Source of the DNA: an uncultured Collinsella sp.
GTDB taxonomy: Bacteria > Actinomycetota > Coriobacteriia > Coriobacteriales > Coriobacteriaceae
Length of the DNA stretch: 64,000 nt
Assembly (NCBI GenBank): GCA_959028445.1
Contig: CAUFRY010000005.1
Location: 16,847 to 80,846 of the forward strand
Direction of reading: 5' to 3'
Of this stretch, positions 1 through 8,354 are shown piece after piece. The translations under genes were made by a program, and so were the position numbers. The notes under the pieces were generated by a model. It made no database searches and had not been told where the DNA came from. It was given only the letters and a program-made list of their open reading frames with translations. Each line of letters begins with the position of its first letter. Position 1 is the first letter of the stretch.

Positions 1-381
1 AGAGACTGAACCAAATTCTGGAGTGCATGATGGACAAGCCATGCGGTTTTATGCGAAATGAGAACAGGGGTATCCATTGAGGGCCTCTCGCTCTGAGCCG
101 GTATCCAACTCTTATGTCCGTTGAAGTGGGGAAATATACCGGATGTGAGTAAATCAACTCACTCATGCTGTGAGCTCAATCCAAACATGTACGTCAGCCT
201 CCAAAGATGTCGGAAAATGTCGTTTTTGGAGGCTGACGTACATGTTTTGGACCCTTGGCATTCCAGTAACGCCACGCCCCCACCCAGTCCCGACCGTTTG
301 CCGAGCAATAGGGTCGCAATCGGCGCTGAACATGTACTATGTACGGGCATTGTCTAAATCCGTAATCCAAAGGACCCCATC
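1..381. other. Noncoding region ahead of the first gene
   Basis: I see no convincing coding sequence here. The short open frames are in conflicting phases and mostly cover the inverted repeat at 183-247. The phrase GGTATCCA occurs twice between 69 and 110, without an obvious role. The 3' end carries the Shine-Dalgarno of the next gene. Confidence 0.5.
183..247. repeat. Long perfect inverted repeat (23-bp arms)
   Basis: Positions 183-205 are the exact reverse complement of 225-247, separated by a 19-nt spacer. The arms contain TACGTCAGCCTCCAAA and its complement. There is no T-run after either arm, so it does not look like an ordinary terminator. It could be a dispersed palindromic element or a transcribed hairpin. 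Confidence 0.85.
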
Positions 382-1071
382 TTGCCCGTCGTCGCCGCTA
401 TGACCATTACCTCACATGCCTCGGATGCCATGGTCGCTATTCCGTTTTGGCTCGAGATGTTCGCCGTTGTCGCTGCATCGATCTCGGGTGTACTGGTTGC
501 GCGCGAGCACAAGCTCGACCTGGTGGGCGCGGTCGCGCTCGCGGTGGTCTGCGGTCTGGGCGGCGGTCTCTTGCGCGACATGACGTTGCAGGTGGGCAAC
601 GTCTACATCCTCAACCAGCCGATGGCACTCCCGCTTTCCATTGCCACGGCAGCCATCATCTACATATTCCCGGCAATCGTCGATAAACCCGAGAAACTCA
701 TCCCATTGCTCGACATCATCTCGGTCGGCATCTACGCCGCCACTGGAGCGGACAAAGCACTGGTTTATGGCTTTGCGCCGGCGGTGTGCATCATGATGGG
801 CTTTTTCACCGCGGTGGGCGGCGGCATGTTGCGCGACGGCTTTATGGGCGTGGTTCCGGGCATTTTCCAACGTACTAACTTTTATGCCATCGCCGCCATC
901 GCCGGATCGACAAGCTATGTGTGTCTCGTTATGAGCGGCATCATGAGCAATGTCGCCGCGCTGGTCGTATGCGTTGTCGTGACCATGGGTCTGCGCTGGC
1001 TCTCGCTGCGCTTTGACATCAAAAGCCCCACCGAAGAAGATATCGCACGCTTCTTGCACCGTAAAAAGTAG
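382..1071 (+). CDS. YadS/TRIC-type (UPF0126) membrane protein
   Basis: This is a 229-residue integral membrane protein with about seven hydrophobic segments. It shows the two-fold repeat typical of the UPF0126/TRIC-like family: GLGGGLLRDMTL near residue 63 and a second copy, AVGGGMLRDGFMG, near 150. The GGGxxRD motif in each half is diagnostic. Family members have been proposed to be cation channels or small-molecule (glycine) transporters; the substrate is not readable here. I chose the TTG at 382 because AAAGGA lies 7 nt upstream. An ATG at 400 is the alternative. The gene appears monocistronic, and the next gene has its own leader. Confidence 0.85.
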   Translation: MPVVAAMTITSHASDAMVAIPFWLEMFAVVAASISGVLVAREHKLDLVGAVALAVVCGLGGGLLRDMTLQVGNVYILNQPMALPLSIATAAIIYIFPAIVDKPEKLIPLLDIISVGIYAATGADKALVYGFAPAVCIMMGFFTAVGGGMLRDGFMGVVPGIFQRTNFYAIAAIAGSTSYVCLVMSGIMSNVAALVVCVVVTMGLRWLSLRFDIKSPTEEDIARFLHRKK

Positions 1072-1139
1072 ACAGCACGGCACGACCCTTCGAAATGCAA
1101 CCGAGAGGTTCTTTTAGAGCGCCCCCGCGTTGGGTACCC

Positions 1140-1171
1140 TGTTAGGTATATGCCGAACACCTAACAAAAGG
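1140..1171 (+). promoter_or_regulatory. 5'-leader hairpin abutting a Shine-Dalgarno
   Basis: TGTTAGGT (1140-1147) pairs with ACCTAACA (1159-1166) over an 11-nt loop, and AAAGG of the ribosome-binding site follows directly. The hairpin could modulate translation of the gene starting at 1179. The TTAGGT/ACCTAA halves recur as a continuous palindrome at 25093 and 28597. Confidence 0.45.
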
Positions 1172-1178
1172 ATCAACC

Positions 1179-2324
1179 ATGGCTTTCAATCAAACCGCGA
1201 CGACGCCGTCACACAAGATGCGTCGCTGCCTGCTTATGGCATTCGCGCTCATCGCGCTCGCGCTCACCGCACTTCCCACGGCGTCGTTCGCCGGCACGGA
1301 CACCGCAGGAAACATACTTGCGACCGACAATGACGTCGATCCGTCTGGCGTCGAGGGTGACCTGTACTGGACAGGTCAGGCCCTCAACTTGGACGATGCG
1401 TCCATCGGCCGCGATATCATCGCCGCGGGCGATACCCTCTCAATTCGCGACTGCACGGTGGGCGGCGCCATTCGTCTTGCGGCGCGCACCATCGACGTTG
1501 CCAAGACCACGGTTGATGGCAGCGTCACGGTCGTCGGTCAGCATGTCGTGCTCAATTCCGACAGCACCGCCAACTGTTTTTACGCGATAGGCGAGACGGT
1601 TGCCCTGCGCGGCTCTACCAAGTCGGCAGCGCTTGCGGGCGACACGGTGACCATCGATGGCACCGTCGAGGGCGATGTCGAGGTTTGGGCCGACAGGCTC
1701 ATCCTGGGCAAGAACGCCCACATCACCGGCACCGTGAACGCGCACGTCTCCGAGGACCCCGAGCGCACCGCGGGAGCCGAGGTCGGCGCGCTCAAGATCG
1801 ACCGCACCGAGAACGAGGATACTTCCACCGTTAACGATGTCATCGGCGGTATCGTCGCCGCGGAACTCTCGACCTGCTTTGTCGCTCTGCTGCTCGAGCT
1901 CATCTTTCCGCGCGCGACCGCCAGCGCCGCCGGCATGCTCCACCAGCGCTCCATGCCCCTGTGGGTGAGCGGTCTTCTGGGCACGATTGCTATCGTCCCC
2001 GCCGTCCTACTGCTGATTATCTCTATCGCTGGTCTGTCGCTTGCCGGAGCCCTCTTGTGCGGCGTTATCGGCATCGCGTTGGTGTCGAGTGCCTTTGCGG
2101 GGTGCGCGATTGCCCGCATGGTCGGACACAGCCAGAACCGCTACGCCATGGCAGCCGTGGGTGGCATCGCCGCGGGCACGCTTACGGCAATCCCCCTCGT
2201 AGGCGATTTCATCAGCGGTGTGGCCTTTGTCTTTATGCTCGGCTACATCATCCAAATCATCTGGCGCAACGCCCACCTCAAGCCGCAGCAGCCGGCTAAC
2301 ATGCCAGGACTCCCCACCGCTTAG
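1179..2324 (+). CDS. Secreted bactofilin-like (polymer-forming) membrane protein
   Basis: The 381-residue protein starts with a signal peptide (basic MRR, hydrophobic core, cleavage likely after SFA at residue 38). Residues about 55-190 form a repetitive right-handed beta-helix-like stretch of the bactofilin type (GRDIIAAGDTLSI, TVGGAIRLAARTIDV, TVDGSVTVVG, TVEGDVEVWADRLILG). Residues about 220-365 contain four or five membrane helices. Bactofilins usually form cytosolic scaffolds, but the signal peptide would place this beta domain outside the membrane. A predicted terminator lies 77 nt downstream, so it is probably a single-gene unit. The exact role is unknown; surface scaffolding is an inference. 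Confidence 0.7.
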   Translation: MAFNQTATTPSHKMRRCLLMAFALIALALTALPTASFAGTDTAGNILATDNDVDPSGVEGDLYWTGQALNLDDASIGRDIIAAGDTLSIRDCTVGGAIRLAARTIDVAKTTVDGSVTVVGQHVVLNSDSTANCFYAIGETVALRGSTKSAALAGDTVTIDGTVEGDVEVWADRLILGKNAHITGTVNAHVSEDPERTAGAEVGALKIDRTENEDTSTVNDVIGGIVAAELSTCFVALLLELIFPRATASAAGMLHQRSMPLWVSGLLGTIAIVPAVLLLIISIAGLSLAGALLCGVIGIALVSSAFAGCAIARMVGHSQNRYAMAAVGGIAAGTLTAIPLVGDFISGVAFVFMLGYIIQIIWRNAHLKPQQPANMPGLPTA

Positions 2325-2332
2325 CCACCAAC

Positions 2333-2395
2333 CATCACAAAGGGGACAAGCACCTTTGTGATGATGCAGAGGGGTCGGGTTACTTTGCACCAACA
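2333..2395. repeat. REP-like palindromes with GGGGACA-type core
   Basis: CATCACAAAGG (2333-2343) pairs exactly with CCTTTGTGATG (2353-2363) around GGACAAGCA. A second, degenerate unit follows (AGGGGTCGGGTTACTTTGCACC, ending 2393). The core resembles the dyad at 8264-8292, suggesting a dispersed family. Confidence 0.6.
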
Positions 2396-2400
2396 AACGA

Positions 2401-2443
2401 AGCGGGGCACCCGATCGCATCGACCGAGTGCCCCGCTTTTCTT
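2401..2443 (+). terminator. Rho-independent terminator
   Basis: AGCGGGGCAC (2401-2410) pairs perfectly with GTGCCCCGCT (2428-2437) and is followed by TTTTCTT. It probably ends the transcript of the bactofilin-like gene. Confidence 0.75.
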
Positions 2444-2530
2444 GGAGGGTTCTCTAGTAACTTTTTCAAAACCAATGATCATCAGGCCGATGGACCTGCG
2501 CGTCACTCGCTACGGAGGCAGTACGCCATT

Positions 2531-2561
2531 GAACAAAAAAGGGGGGACAATTATTTTTCAC
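2531..2561. repeat. GGGGGGACA-containing REP-like unit
   Basis: An A-rich arm, GGGGGGACAA and a T-rich arm overlap the end of the pilin gene. It is a weaker member of the same family as 2333-2395 and 8264-8292. Confidence 0.4.
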
Positions 2562-4194
2562 GGCGACCTCCTCCCCGCTTGATGACGAGCGCGACAACAA
2601 TAGCCGCCACTCCGATGGCAGCCAAAACCGCCACCAGCACCAACGTTCTATCTCCCGTCGAGGGCATAAAGCCTCGACTTGCTTCTTTACTTGGGGTGTT
2701 GAGCACCAACAGTTCAATCAAACCCGTCCCGGCATCGGCGGCATCAACCCGTAGGGGGCTTTCGACCGATACGGTCACCTTGGGCTTCGCGGCCGCCACC
2801 TGTTTAACGTCCAGGCCCTCGGCCGTAACCGTCACCGTACGTTTACCCTCAAAGGCGGTGTAGCCCTTGGGAGCCGCGACCTCCTCGACGGTGTAGACAC
2901 CCGCGTCCACACCGCTCAATTCCACATGGCCATCCGCGCCCGTGGTGACGCATGCGTCGGCATCCGTCGACCACGAGCCGTCAGTCGTTAGGATGCGCCC
3001 GCGGTCATCGATGATGCGCAGTTTGGCACCCGCGAGCGGTTTATCGTCCGAGCTTGAGCGCTTGATCAGACTGAGTCCCCAGGTGTAGGCGCACGCGTCA
3101 TCGCTCGGCGTGCGGGTGAAGCCGGCGTCGCCGGACTGGTCGGCAAAGGGAGAGCGCGGGTAGCGCAGGTAGACCTCGTTGGGGTTGCCCTTGGCAGCGC
3201 CTCGATTGCAGTTGGCCCCCAACGGCGCATTGTAGACAGCGACCACGCGGGCGCCGGAGGTAAAGGCGTCTGCCCCGCCGAGCGCGGCAATGAGGTCGCC
3301 GGTACGCACGGTGAAGGCATCGCCCTCGATCGAGACCTTGCACTGTGAAGTAATGTCTGTCCACCCTTTAGCCGGCGTCGAGTTGGCGTTACCGCCCTCA
3401 CATGCGACGGCGTCGAAGCTGCCGTCCGCGCCCGCCGCCACGTACACGCGCATGCTCGCGGCCACCTTGGAGGGGTTGAGCCCCGAGCTCATGGTGTCGA
3501 CGAACTTCACCGTATAGGTGTCGTAGGCGGTAAGACCCGCCGGGACCGTGGCAGAGAGGCGCCAGTACAGGTCGTCGGCGACCGTGGCGTCGGCGGCCTT
3601 CTGCCAGGCAGCGATGCCGTCCTCCAGCACGTGCTTGGCCACCTTGGGGGTCGCCGCCTTGGGCTTGACGGCGACGGCGCTGCCGCCCACCAGGGCCATG
3701 ATCGGCGCGGTGCCGGCCTCGTCCTGGGCGATGGCGTCGTCGTCGGCGACGATAAGCCAGTAGCCGCAGGGCAGCTCGGCCGCCGTACCCGCGTTAAGGG
3801 CCACAGAAGCGGCACCGGCATTGCGTATCGCGCGGGCCAGCCTTGCCGTCAGCACGGTCGTCATGTGCCCGTCGGCATTCATCCATTCGGCAGCCGCTTG
3901 CGCCGTCGAGGCCGTGCTGTCGAGCCCCGCATCATGAAGCACAGGGAGAACGGCCTGGCGAACGGCGTCATTCGCCCACGTTACATCGGTTGCTACCTCT
4001 TGGTCGGCATCGTCATCGTCGGCAACGGTCGCTGAAAAGAGCTGGTACGCGTCATACCGAGTCGCGACTGTACCGTCCACTGTGATGGCACCGGTATCGG
4101 CAGCATGAGCCGTCCCGGGCAGCATCGCAAAAGAGAGCATAGCGACCGTAACTATCGTCGTCACGGCCAACAAGCGGCGCCAAAGCCTACTCAC
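2551..4194 (-). CDS. SpaA-type pilin subunit, sortase substrate (MPSTG)
   Basis: This 547-residue secreted pilin has a signal peptide of about 31 residues ending GTAHA. A first Ig-like domain ends at VAVKPKAATPK, the position of the pilin-motif lysine. A D2-type isopeptide domain follows, then a C-terminal Cna-B/SpaA domain with the E-box YTVEEVAAPKGY. It ends with the sorting signal MPSTGD, a hydrophobic helix and a basic tail. I chose the GTG at 4194: GAGGTGG lies 5 nt upstream and it overlaps the stop of the upstream adhesin by 8 nt, indicating translational coupling. It is probably the pilus backbone, with the upstream gene as tip. No pilin sortase is encoded nearby. Confidence 0.85.
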   Translation of the reverse strand: MSRLWRRLLAVTTIVTVAMLSFAMLPGTAHAADTGAITVDGTVATRYDAYQLFSATVADDDDADQEVATDVTWANDAVRQAVLPVLHDAGLDSTASTAQAAAEWMNADGHMTTVLTARLARAIRNAGAASVALNAGTAAELPCGYWLIVADDDAIAQDEAGTAPIMALVGGSAVAVKPKAATPKVAKHVLEDGIAAWQKAADATVADDLYWRLSATVPAGLTAYDTYTVKFVDTMSSGLNPSKVAASMRVYVAAGADGSFDAVACEGGNANSTPAKGWTDITSQCKVSIEGDAFTVRTGDLIAALGGADAFTSGARVVAVYNAPLGANCNRGAAKGNPNEVYLRYPRSPFADQSGDAGFTRTPSDDACAYTWGLSLIKRSSSDDKPLAGAKLRIIDDRGRILTTDGSWSTDADACVTTGADGHVELSGVDAGVYTVEEVAAPKGYTAFEGKRTVTVTAEGLDVKQVAAAKPKVTVSVESPLRVDAADAGTGLIELLVLNTPSKEASRGFMPSTGDRTLVLVAVLAAIGVAAIVVALVIKRGGGRREK

Positions 4195-7100
4195 GGCGAC
4201 CACCTCGATCTTGATCGCGATGGCGACGAGCATGCATCCATGTCGCAGCAAAACACAGCATCGAAGCGCCGGCCAGATACGTCATAGTCAAGCCAGCACC
4301 GCCCGCCTCAGGAAGCGTGGTCGAGTACCTGTTGGTAAAAGTCGGCGGGGTCGAGGGGTCGGTGCCGTCGTAGGTGACGATGGATTCAAGCTTTCTGTCG
4401 CCTTTCCCCACGTCAACCTCAACCCTATGCTCGATTACGTCATAGGTGATGTGATCCTTGACGTTGTTCTCGGCGCCCTCGGGGACGACCTCGGAGATAA
4501 AGTACGTATAGGTTCCCGTCTTTGTGTAATCCAGGACAAAGTTGATGTCACCATCTGCGCCATTTTTCGTGGTCTGAAGAACCTTGCCACTAGCATCCTT
4601 GAGCACAAATTTGAACTGGCCTTCCTGCAGCGTCGAGCCTTGGAGCACCTTCTTGGTGGAAATCGTAGCTTGGCCACTGTAGGGCGAATCATAGACCGTG
4701 ATATTGGTATTCGGCGTTGGGGCGTCAATGTCGACGCCCTTTGCCCTCAGCTCCCCCACCTTAGTAAGGGCCTCCTGATAGTTGCCCTCATTGCTGCCCT
4801 TGAGCATAATCCACACCGGCTTAGCGATGGCGTTATAGCCGCTAGGTGCACTGGTCTCCTCAAGACAATACAGCTTACAAGCTTCCATCCTTTTTGCAGC
4901 GGTGCCGAAAGTCGCCGTGCCGCTGTCGCCTGTCGTTGCTCTTTGGAATTCACTTTTCGCAGAAGCGAGGTCCGAAGTCAAAGCCAAATCCATATCAACC
5001 TCACAGAGCGTGAACTCAGCACCGGACAGCTTCTTTGTGATATAGCTCGAGTCAACCTTGGTCACTGTGACACCGTAACCACTACCACCAGCCGAACCAT
5101 TCAGCTCTTGAATTTCCCAGTCCCCTGTATAGCCGGTATCGCCCTCGGAAACGCCCTCAAGAGACGCTTGATTAGTCAAAGAAACATGCTCGCCCGTATT
5201 GCCAGCAGGAATAACCTCGTATTCAACCTTGAGATACTCCTTATCGGGCACCGTAAGCGTCATCTTTGTACAAGTCGAGCCCGATTGATCGGGAATAGTC
5301 TCGGCGCCGACACTGTATTGATTCGAGCTAAGCAAACTCCAGCCCGCTCCGTTGTGTTGGGACACTTTGACCGAATCTGACACCAACGTGCATTTGGCGT
5401 CCATAATATCGAAGAGCTCGAGATAGTCGCTGTCACTCTTAAGGTTAACCGCCGATTCGTTAACATAGATGGTGTACTTGATGCGGTTGCTGTTAGCGAC
5501 TTGCGCGCCGGTCTTTTGCAGCACGTTGTTCTTAATGGTGACGGTGCCGCTACCGGATTTGAAATCCTTATTGCCCGACTCGGCACGGGCAGAATTGGTG
5601 AACTTCACCTCATTTGTGGAGGTGTCAAGCTCGCCGCGCTTGACCGCCGTCTGATACGTAAGTTTGGCGTAACCAGCATAGTTGCCAAGCGCCGTCGTGG
5701 GGATGGAAAAGGTAACGGTGCCTTTGTTATCACTGACGCCACCACTCGCAAAAGGTAAATTGTCGGCGACGGTCTTCGCTCGCTGAGCGGTACCGTTATA
5801 CTCTTTCTGGTCATACGGATTCTGGATCAGTGAGTATTTTGCAGACCCCGGCACATAGCTCATACCGCTCGGCAGCGTGTCCACGACGTTCAGTGGTTGG
5901 TTATTTAGCTTGCCGGCGCCGTAATATTCAAACTCGCCATTTGCGCCCTTATTGCCCTTCTGGCGATTCGCGTATACCGTCCAGTCGACAATCCAGGCGC
6001 CTTTCTCATTAGACCCGTCGATTTTGTTCCAGTCGAAATCCCCATTCCAAGAGACAGCGGTTTCCGCAGAGGGTTTCTCAACCCCAGGAGTCGAGTTTGC
6101 ATCGACATAGTAATAGATATAGTCCGTGAAATATTTAGTACCACTTACTTCCACTGATGCAAAATTGGAGTACCAGCCAGGAAGCGCATCAGATTTTGTC
6201 TTATAAGTAATTATCGCATCCGGGTTATCTTTGAGCGCGTTCTTCACCTCGTCGCTTATCCGAATGAACAGGTTGAAGTTTTTCTTGGTTCCAAACGACG
6301 TTGAACCACTACCGTCTTCGAACCACCAATCGACGCCCTTCTCCAAAGGGACATCGCCGATTTTAATAGAATAGCTGTCGACGTCTGGGCCGATATTTTG
6401 GTTCCAGGCCGTCTGAAACGTATCGTAAACCTTGACCGTTGATGGATTCATTGCATTAACAATGGAACCCAGTGCTATCTGGAGCTTCCAGGTTGCCTGA
6501 CCTGTTGTCGCCGCATCGGATGCTTTCACAAGTCTCTTTATAATCTGCGTCCCCACCAACTTCGGCGTAAACGTGCCGGTGCCCGTGCCGGAAACGGAAT
6601 TGTCGCGCGAGATACTCGCACTGTTGCTCACCGTGTCATACGAGTCTTGATCTTTCATTTGGGTGTGATAAACAATGCGATAGGGCTGGTGCTTATCCGC
6701 GTCAGATAGACCTGAGAACGTATAGCTGAACGTCTTGTCGGTAGAACCATCGAGATTGCCGCCGCCAATCTTATTCTCGCCGTAAAGCCCCTTATAAACA
6801 ACGTATTCACCCGTATAAGTCTGTTTGTCATCCAGCGTATCGGTAAATTTATAGCCATTCATGTCGGCCTTGATATCGCCGTTGTTGAGCGTAACGGTCC
6901 ATTTAATATCGGACGGCGTTCCTTCGCCGCCATCCTTCTTGATCATGTCATAGCGGAAATCATTTGCTGAGACTGGATTCTCTAATTTGCCGTCACGGTT
7001 TTGGTCCCATGTCCAGGAGGCATTGTTTTTTGAACCGTCGAGGCGATTGATCCACTCTTTGTCGCTCACAGATACGTTCGGATTCAACACCGAATCATAG

Positions 7101-7930
7101 GTAATCGTATGGGTCCCCCTGGACAAGTCGCCAAGTTTCAGACGCGCGGTCTGTCCGCCGGTCTGTCCGCTAATGCTCACTTGCTGGTCGAGCGCATCAC
7201 CGTTCAACTTAAACGACCCAGGCACAAATGTAAAATTGCTACCCAGCTCATCTGTGATCCAGACGTCGTGAGCATATGACTCAACCTTGAGCGTGAGAGT
7301 CCAGGTAACTTTTCCCTCGCCGCCGGATTGCTTGAACTGCCCTGCTTTCGTTCCCGTCACATCGCCATCTTTTGTCACAATGTCGATTTCGCCCTTTCCG
7401 GGAAAATTGACTTTCGTTGTGTCACCGGAGCCAACATTCTCGTCTGCCAGCTTGAATGAAAAATTAGCGGCAACGTGAACTTCGGATGGATACTCATTAA
7501 TCCAATTTTGGTCGAAAGTGAAAATCAGCTTATTGTTCTCGCACTTCCAAGTGCCAGCCACTTTGTCCCGACCGTCATAGAGCGGCCCGCCTTCATCCTT
7601 CAATAACTTAACATTGCTCGGGAGAGAGTACTCCGCAACATTTTGCGTCGCGCTCGGGTTATGGTCCGGCTTAAAGTCCGCATTAAACGAACCGTAGAGC
7701 GTGTCGGTCGAAAGCACGGCAGTATTGCCCAAAGGCACTTTACGGTTCTCGACAATGGTATAAAGCTCAACTGCAACGTCCGCCGTCGTCTCATCAATCG
7801 CAATCGGCGTCGGCGTCGTCACGTCCTCGGCGCGCACGGGGGCGGCGCCGTGAAAAACGGCGACGGTGAGGCTAATCAAAATGAAAATCAGGGCCGCCAT
7901 ACCCAGCGACCGTGAGCGGTGTGCGTCCAT
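4187..7930 (-). CDS. Large pilus tip/adhesin protein, sortase substrate (LPEAG)
   Basis: The 1247-residue protein begins with a signal peptide ending APVRA at residue 34. The N-terminal about 950 residues are successive beta-rich Ig-like/Cna-type domains of the fimbrial tip-adhesin kind. A Cna-B domain follows (start VTVTKVDSSY, E-box CLEETSAPSGY), then a streptococcal pilin isopeptide-linkage (Spy0128-like) domain ending TFTNRY. The wall-sorting signal is LPEAGG plus a membrane helix and a basic tail. It is first in the operon, with the backbone pilin next. The ribosome site is AGGGG, 6 nt before the ATG. A role in adhesion to host or mucus is inferred from architecture only. Confidence 0.82.
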   Translation of the reverse strand: MDAHRSRSLGMAALIFILISLTVAVFHGAAPVRAEDVTTPTPIAIDETTADVAVELYTIVENRKVPLGNTAVLSTDTLYGSFNADFKPDHNPSATQNVAEYSLPSNVKLLKDEGGPLYDGRDKVAGTWKCENNKLIFTFDQNWINEYPSEVHVAANFSFKLADENVGSGDTTKVNFPGKGEIDIVTKDGDVTGTKAGQFKQSGGEGKVTWTLTLKVESYAHDVWITDELGSNFTFVPGSFKLNGDALDQQVSISGQTGGQTARLKLGDLSRGTHTITYDSVLNPNVSVSDKEWINRLDGSKNNASWTWDQNRDGKLENPVSANDFRYDMIKKDGGEGTPSDIKWTVTLNNGDIKADMNGYKFTDTLDDKQTYTGEYVVYKGLYGENKIGGGNLDGSTDKTFSYTFSGLSDADKHQPYRIVYHTQMKDQDSYDTVSNSASISRDNSVSGTGTGTFTPKLVGTQIIKRLVKASDAATTGQATWKLQIALGSIVNAMNPSTVKVYDTFQTAWNQNIGPDVDSYSIKIGDVPLEKGVDWWFEDGSGSTSFGTKKNFNLFIRISDEVKNALKDNPDAIITYKTKSDALPGWYSNFASVEVSGTKYFTDYIYYYVDANSTPGVEKPSAETAVSWNGDFDWNKIDGSNEKGAWIVDWTVYANRQKGNKGANGEFEYYGAGKLNNQPLNVVDTLPSGMSYVPGSAKYSLIQNPYDQKEYNGTAQRAKTVADNLPFASGGVSDNKGTVTFSIPTTALGNYAGYAKLTYQTAVKRGELDTSTNEVKFTNSARAESGNKDFKSGSGTVTIKNNVLQKTGAQVANSNRIKYTIYVNESAVNLKSDSDYLELFDIMDAKCTLVSDSVKVSQHNGAGWSLLSSNQYSVGAETIPDQSGSTCTKMTLTVPDKEYLKVEYEVIPAGNTGEHVSLTNQASLEGVSEGDTGYTGDWEIQELNGSAGGSGYGVTVTKVDSSYITKKLSGAEFTLCEVDMDLALTSDLASAKSEFQRATTGDSGTATFGTAAKRMEACKLYCLEETSAPSGYNAIAKPVWIMLKGSNEGNYQEALTKVGELRAKGVDIDAPTPNTNITVYDSPYSGQATISTKKVLQGSTLQEGQFKFVLKDASGKVLQTTKNGADGDINFVLDYTKTGTYTYFISEVVPEGAENNVKDHITYDVIEHRVEVDVGKGDRKLESIVTYDGTDPSTPPTFTNRYSTTLPEAGGAGLTMTYLAGASMLCFAATWMHARRHRDQDRGGRRE

Positions 7931-8105
7931 AGTTGTCCCCTAATTCCTACAACACAGTGTGGAATACGGCGAATCGTCGGATCGAACACAAACCCCAACA
8001 TCTACGTGAACCTACCTAGCGCATTGCAAGAACCCATTGGGGGCAACTTCTAAGACGGTTCGTCTATGCCACATGCATAAAATACAATATAGATACCAGT
8101 CATGT

Positions 8106-8167
8106 AAACCGCAGGTAAAGAGGTATTTTAATTTAATACCAGTTGATATTTACCTGTTAACGGTTTT
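8106..8167. promoter_or_regulatory. Compound dyad upstream of the pilin operon
   Basis: AAACCGCAGGTAAA (8106-8119) is mirrored by TTTACCTG-TTAA-CGGTTTT (8149-8167). Inside lies a second dyad, GGTATT (8122-8127) and AATACC (8135-8140). The first 14-mer recurs exactly at 42992-43005 upstream of another sortase-substrate gene. It is a candidate operator region. Confidence 0.5.
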
Positions 8168-8263
8168 GTATCAAAGCGGTTATATCCTGTGGAATTATGT
8201 ATATGTTTAAACAACTTAACTTTGACCAGAAAGCCGATCGGAGGGGATAGCCGCCCCCACCGT

Positions 8264-8292
8264 GGTGCAAGCGAACCTGTCCCCCTTGCACC
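8264..8292. repeat. REP-like palindrome with GGGGACAGG core
   Basis: GGTGCAAG (8264-8271) pairs with CTTGCACC (8285-8292). On the minus strand the core reads GGGGACAGGTTCG. It lies immediately after the typA terminator. Confidence 0.6.
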
Positions 8293-8327
8293 AAAAAGGG
8301 CGCCGACCATCGCGGTCGACACCCTTT
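8293..8327 (-). terminator. Terminator of typA
   Basis: On the minus strand, AGGGTGTCGACC pairs (with two G-U pairs) with GGTCGGCGCCCT over a GCGAT loop and runs into TTTTT. Confidence 0.8.
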
Positions 8328-8354
8328 CTCGTTAGACGCTATAAAGCCCAGCGC

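Larger units (their letters stand above)
7931..8354. other. AT-rich regulatory region between pilin operon and typA
   Basis: These 424 nt contain the pilin-operon leader (AGGGG before the ATG), an AT-rich compound dyad (8106-8167), a GGGGGACA-type palindrome (8264-8292) and the typA terminator (8293-8327). I find no gene in it. Confidence 0.7.
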
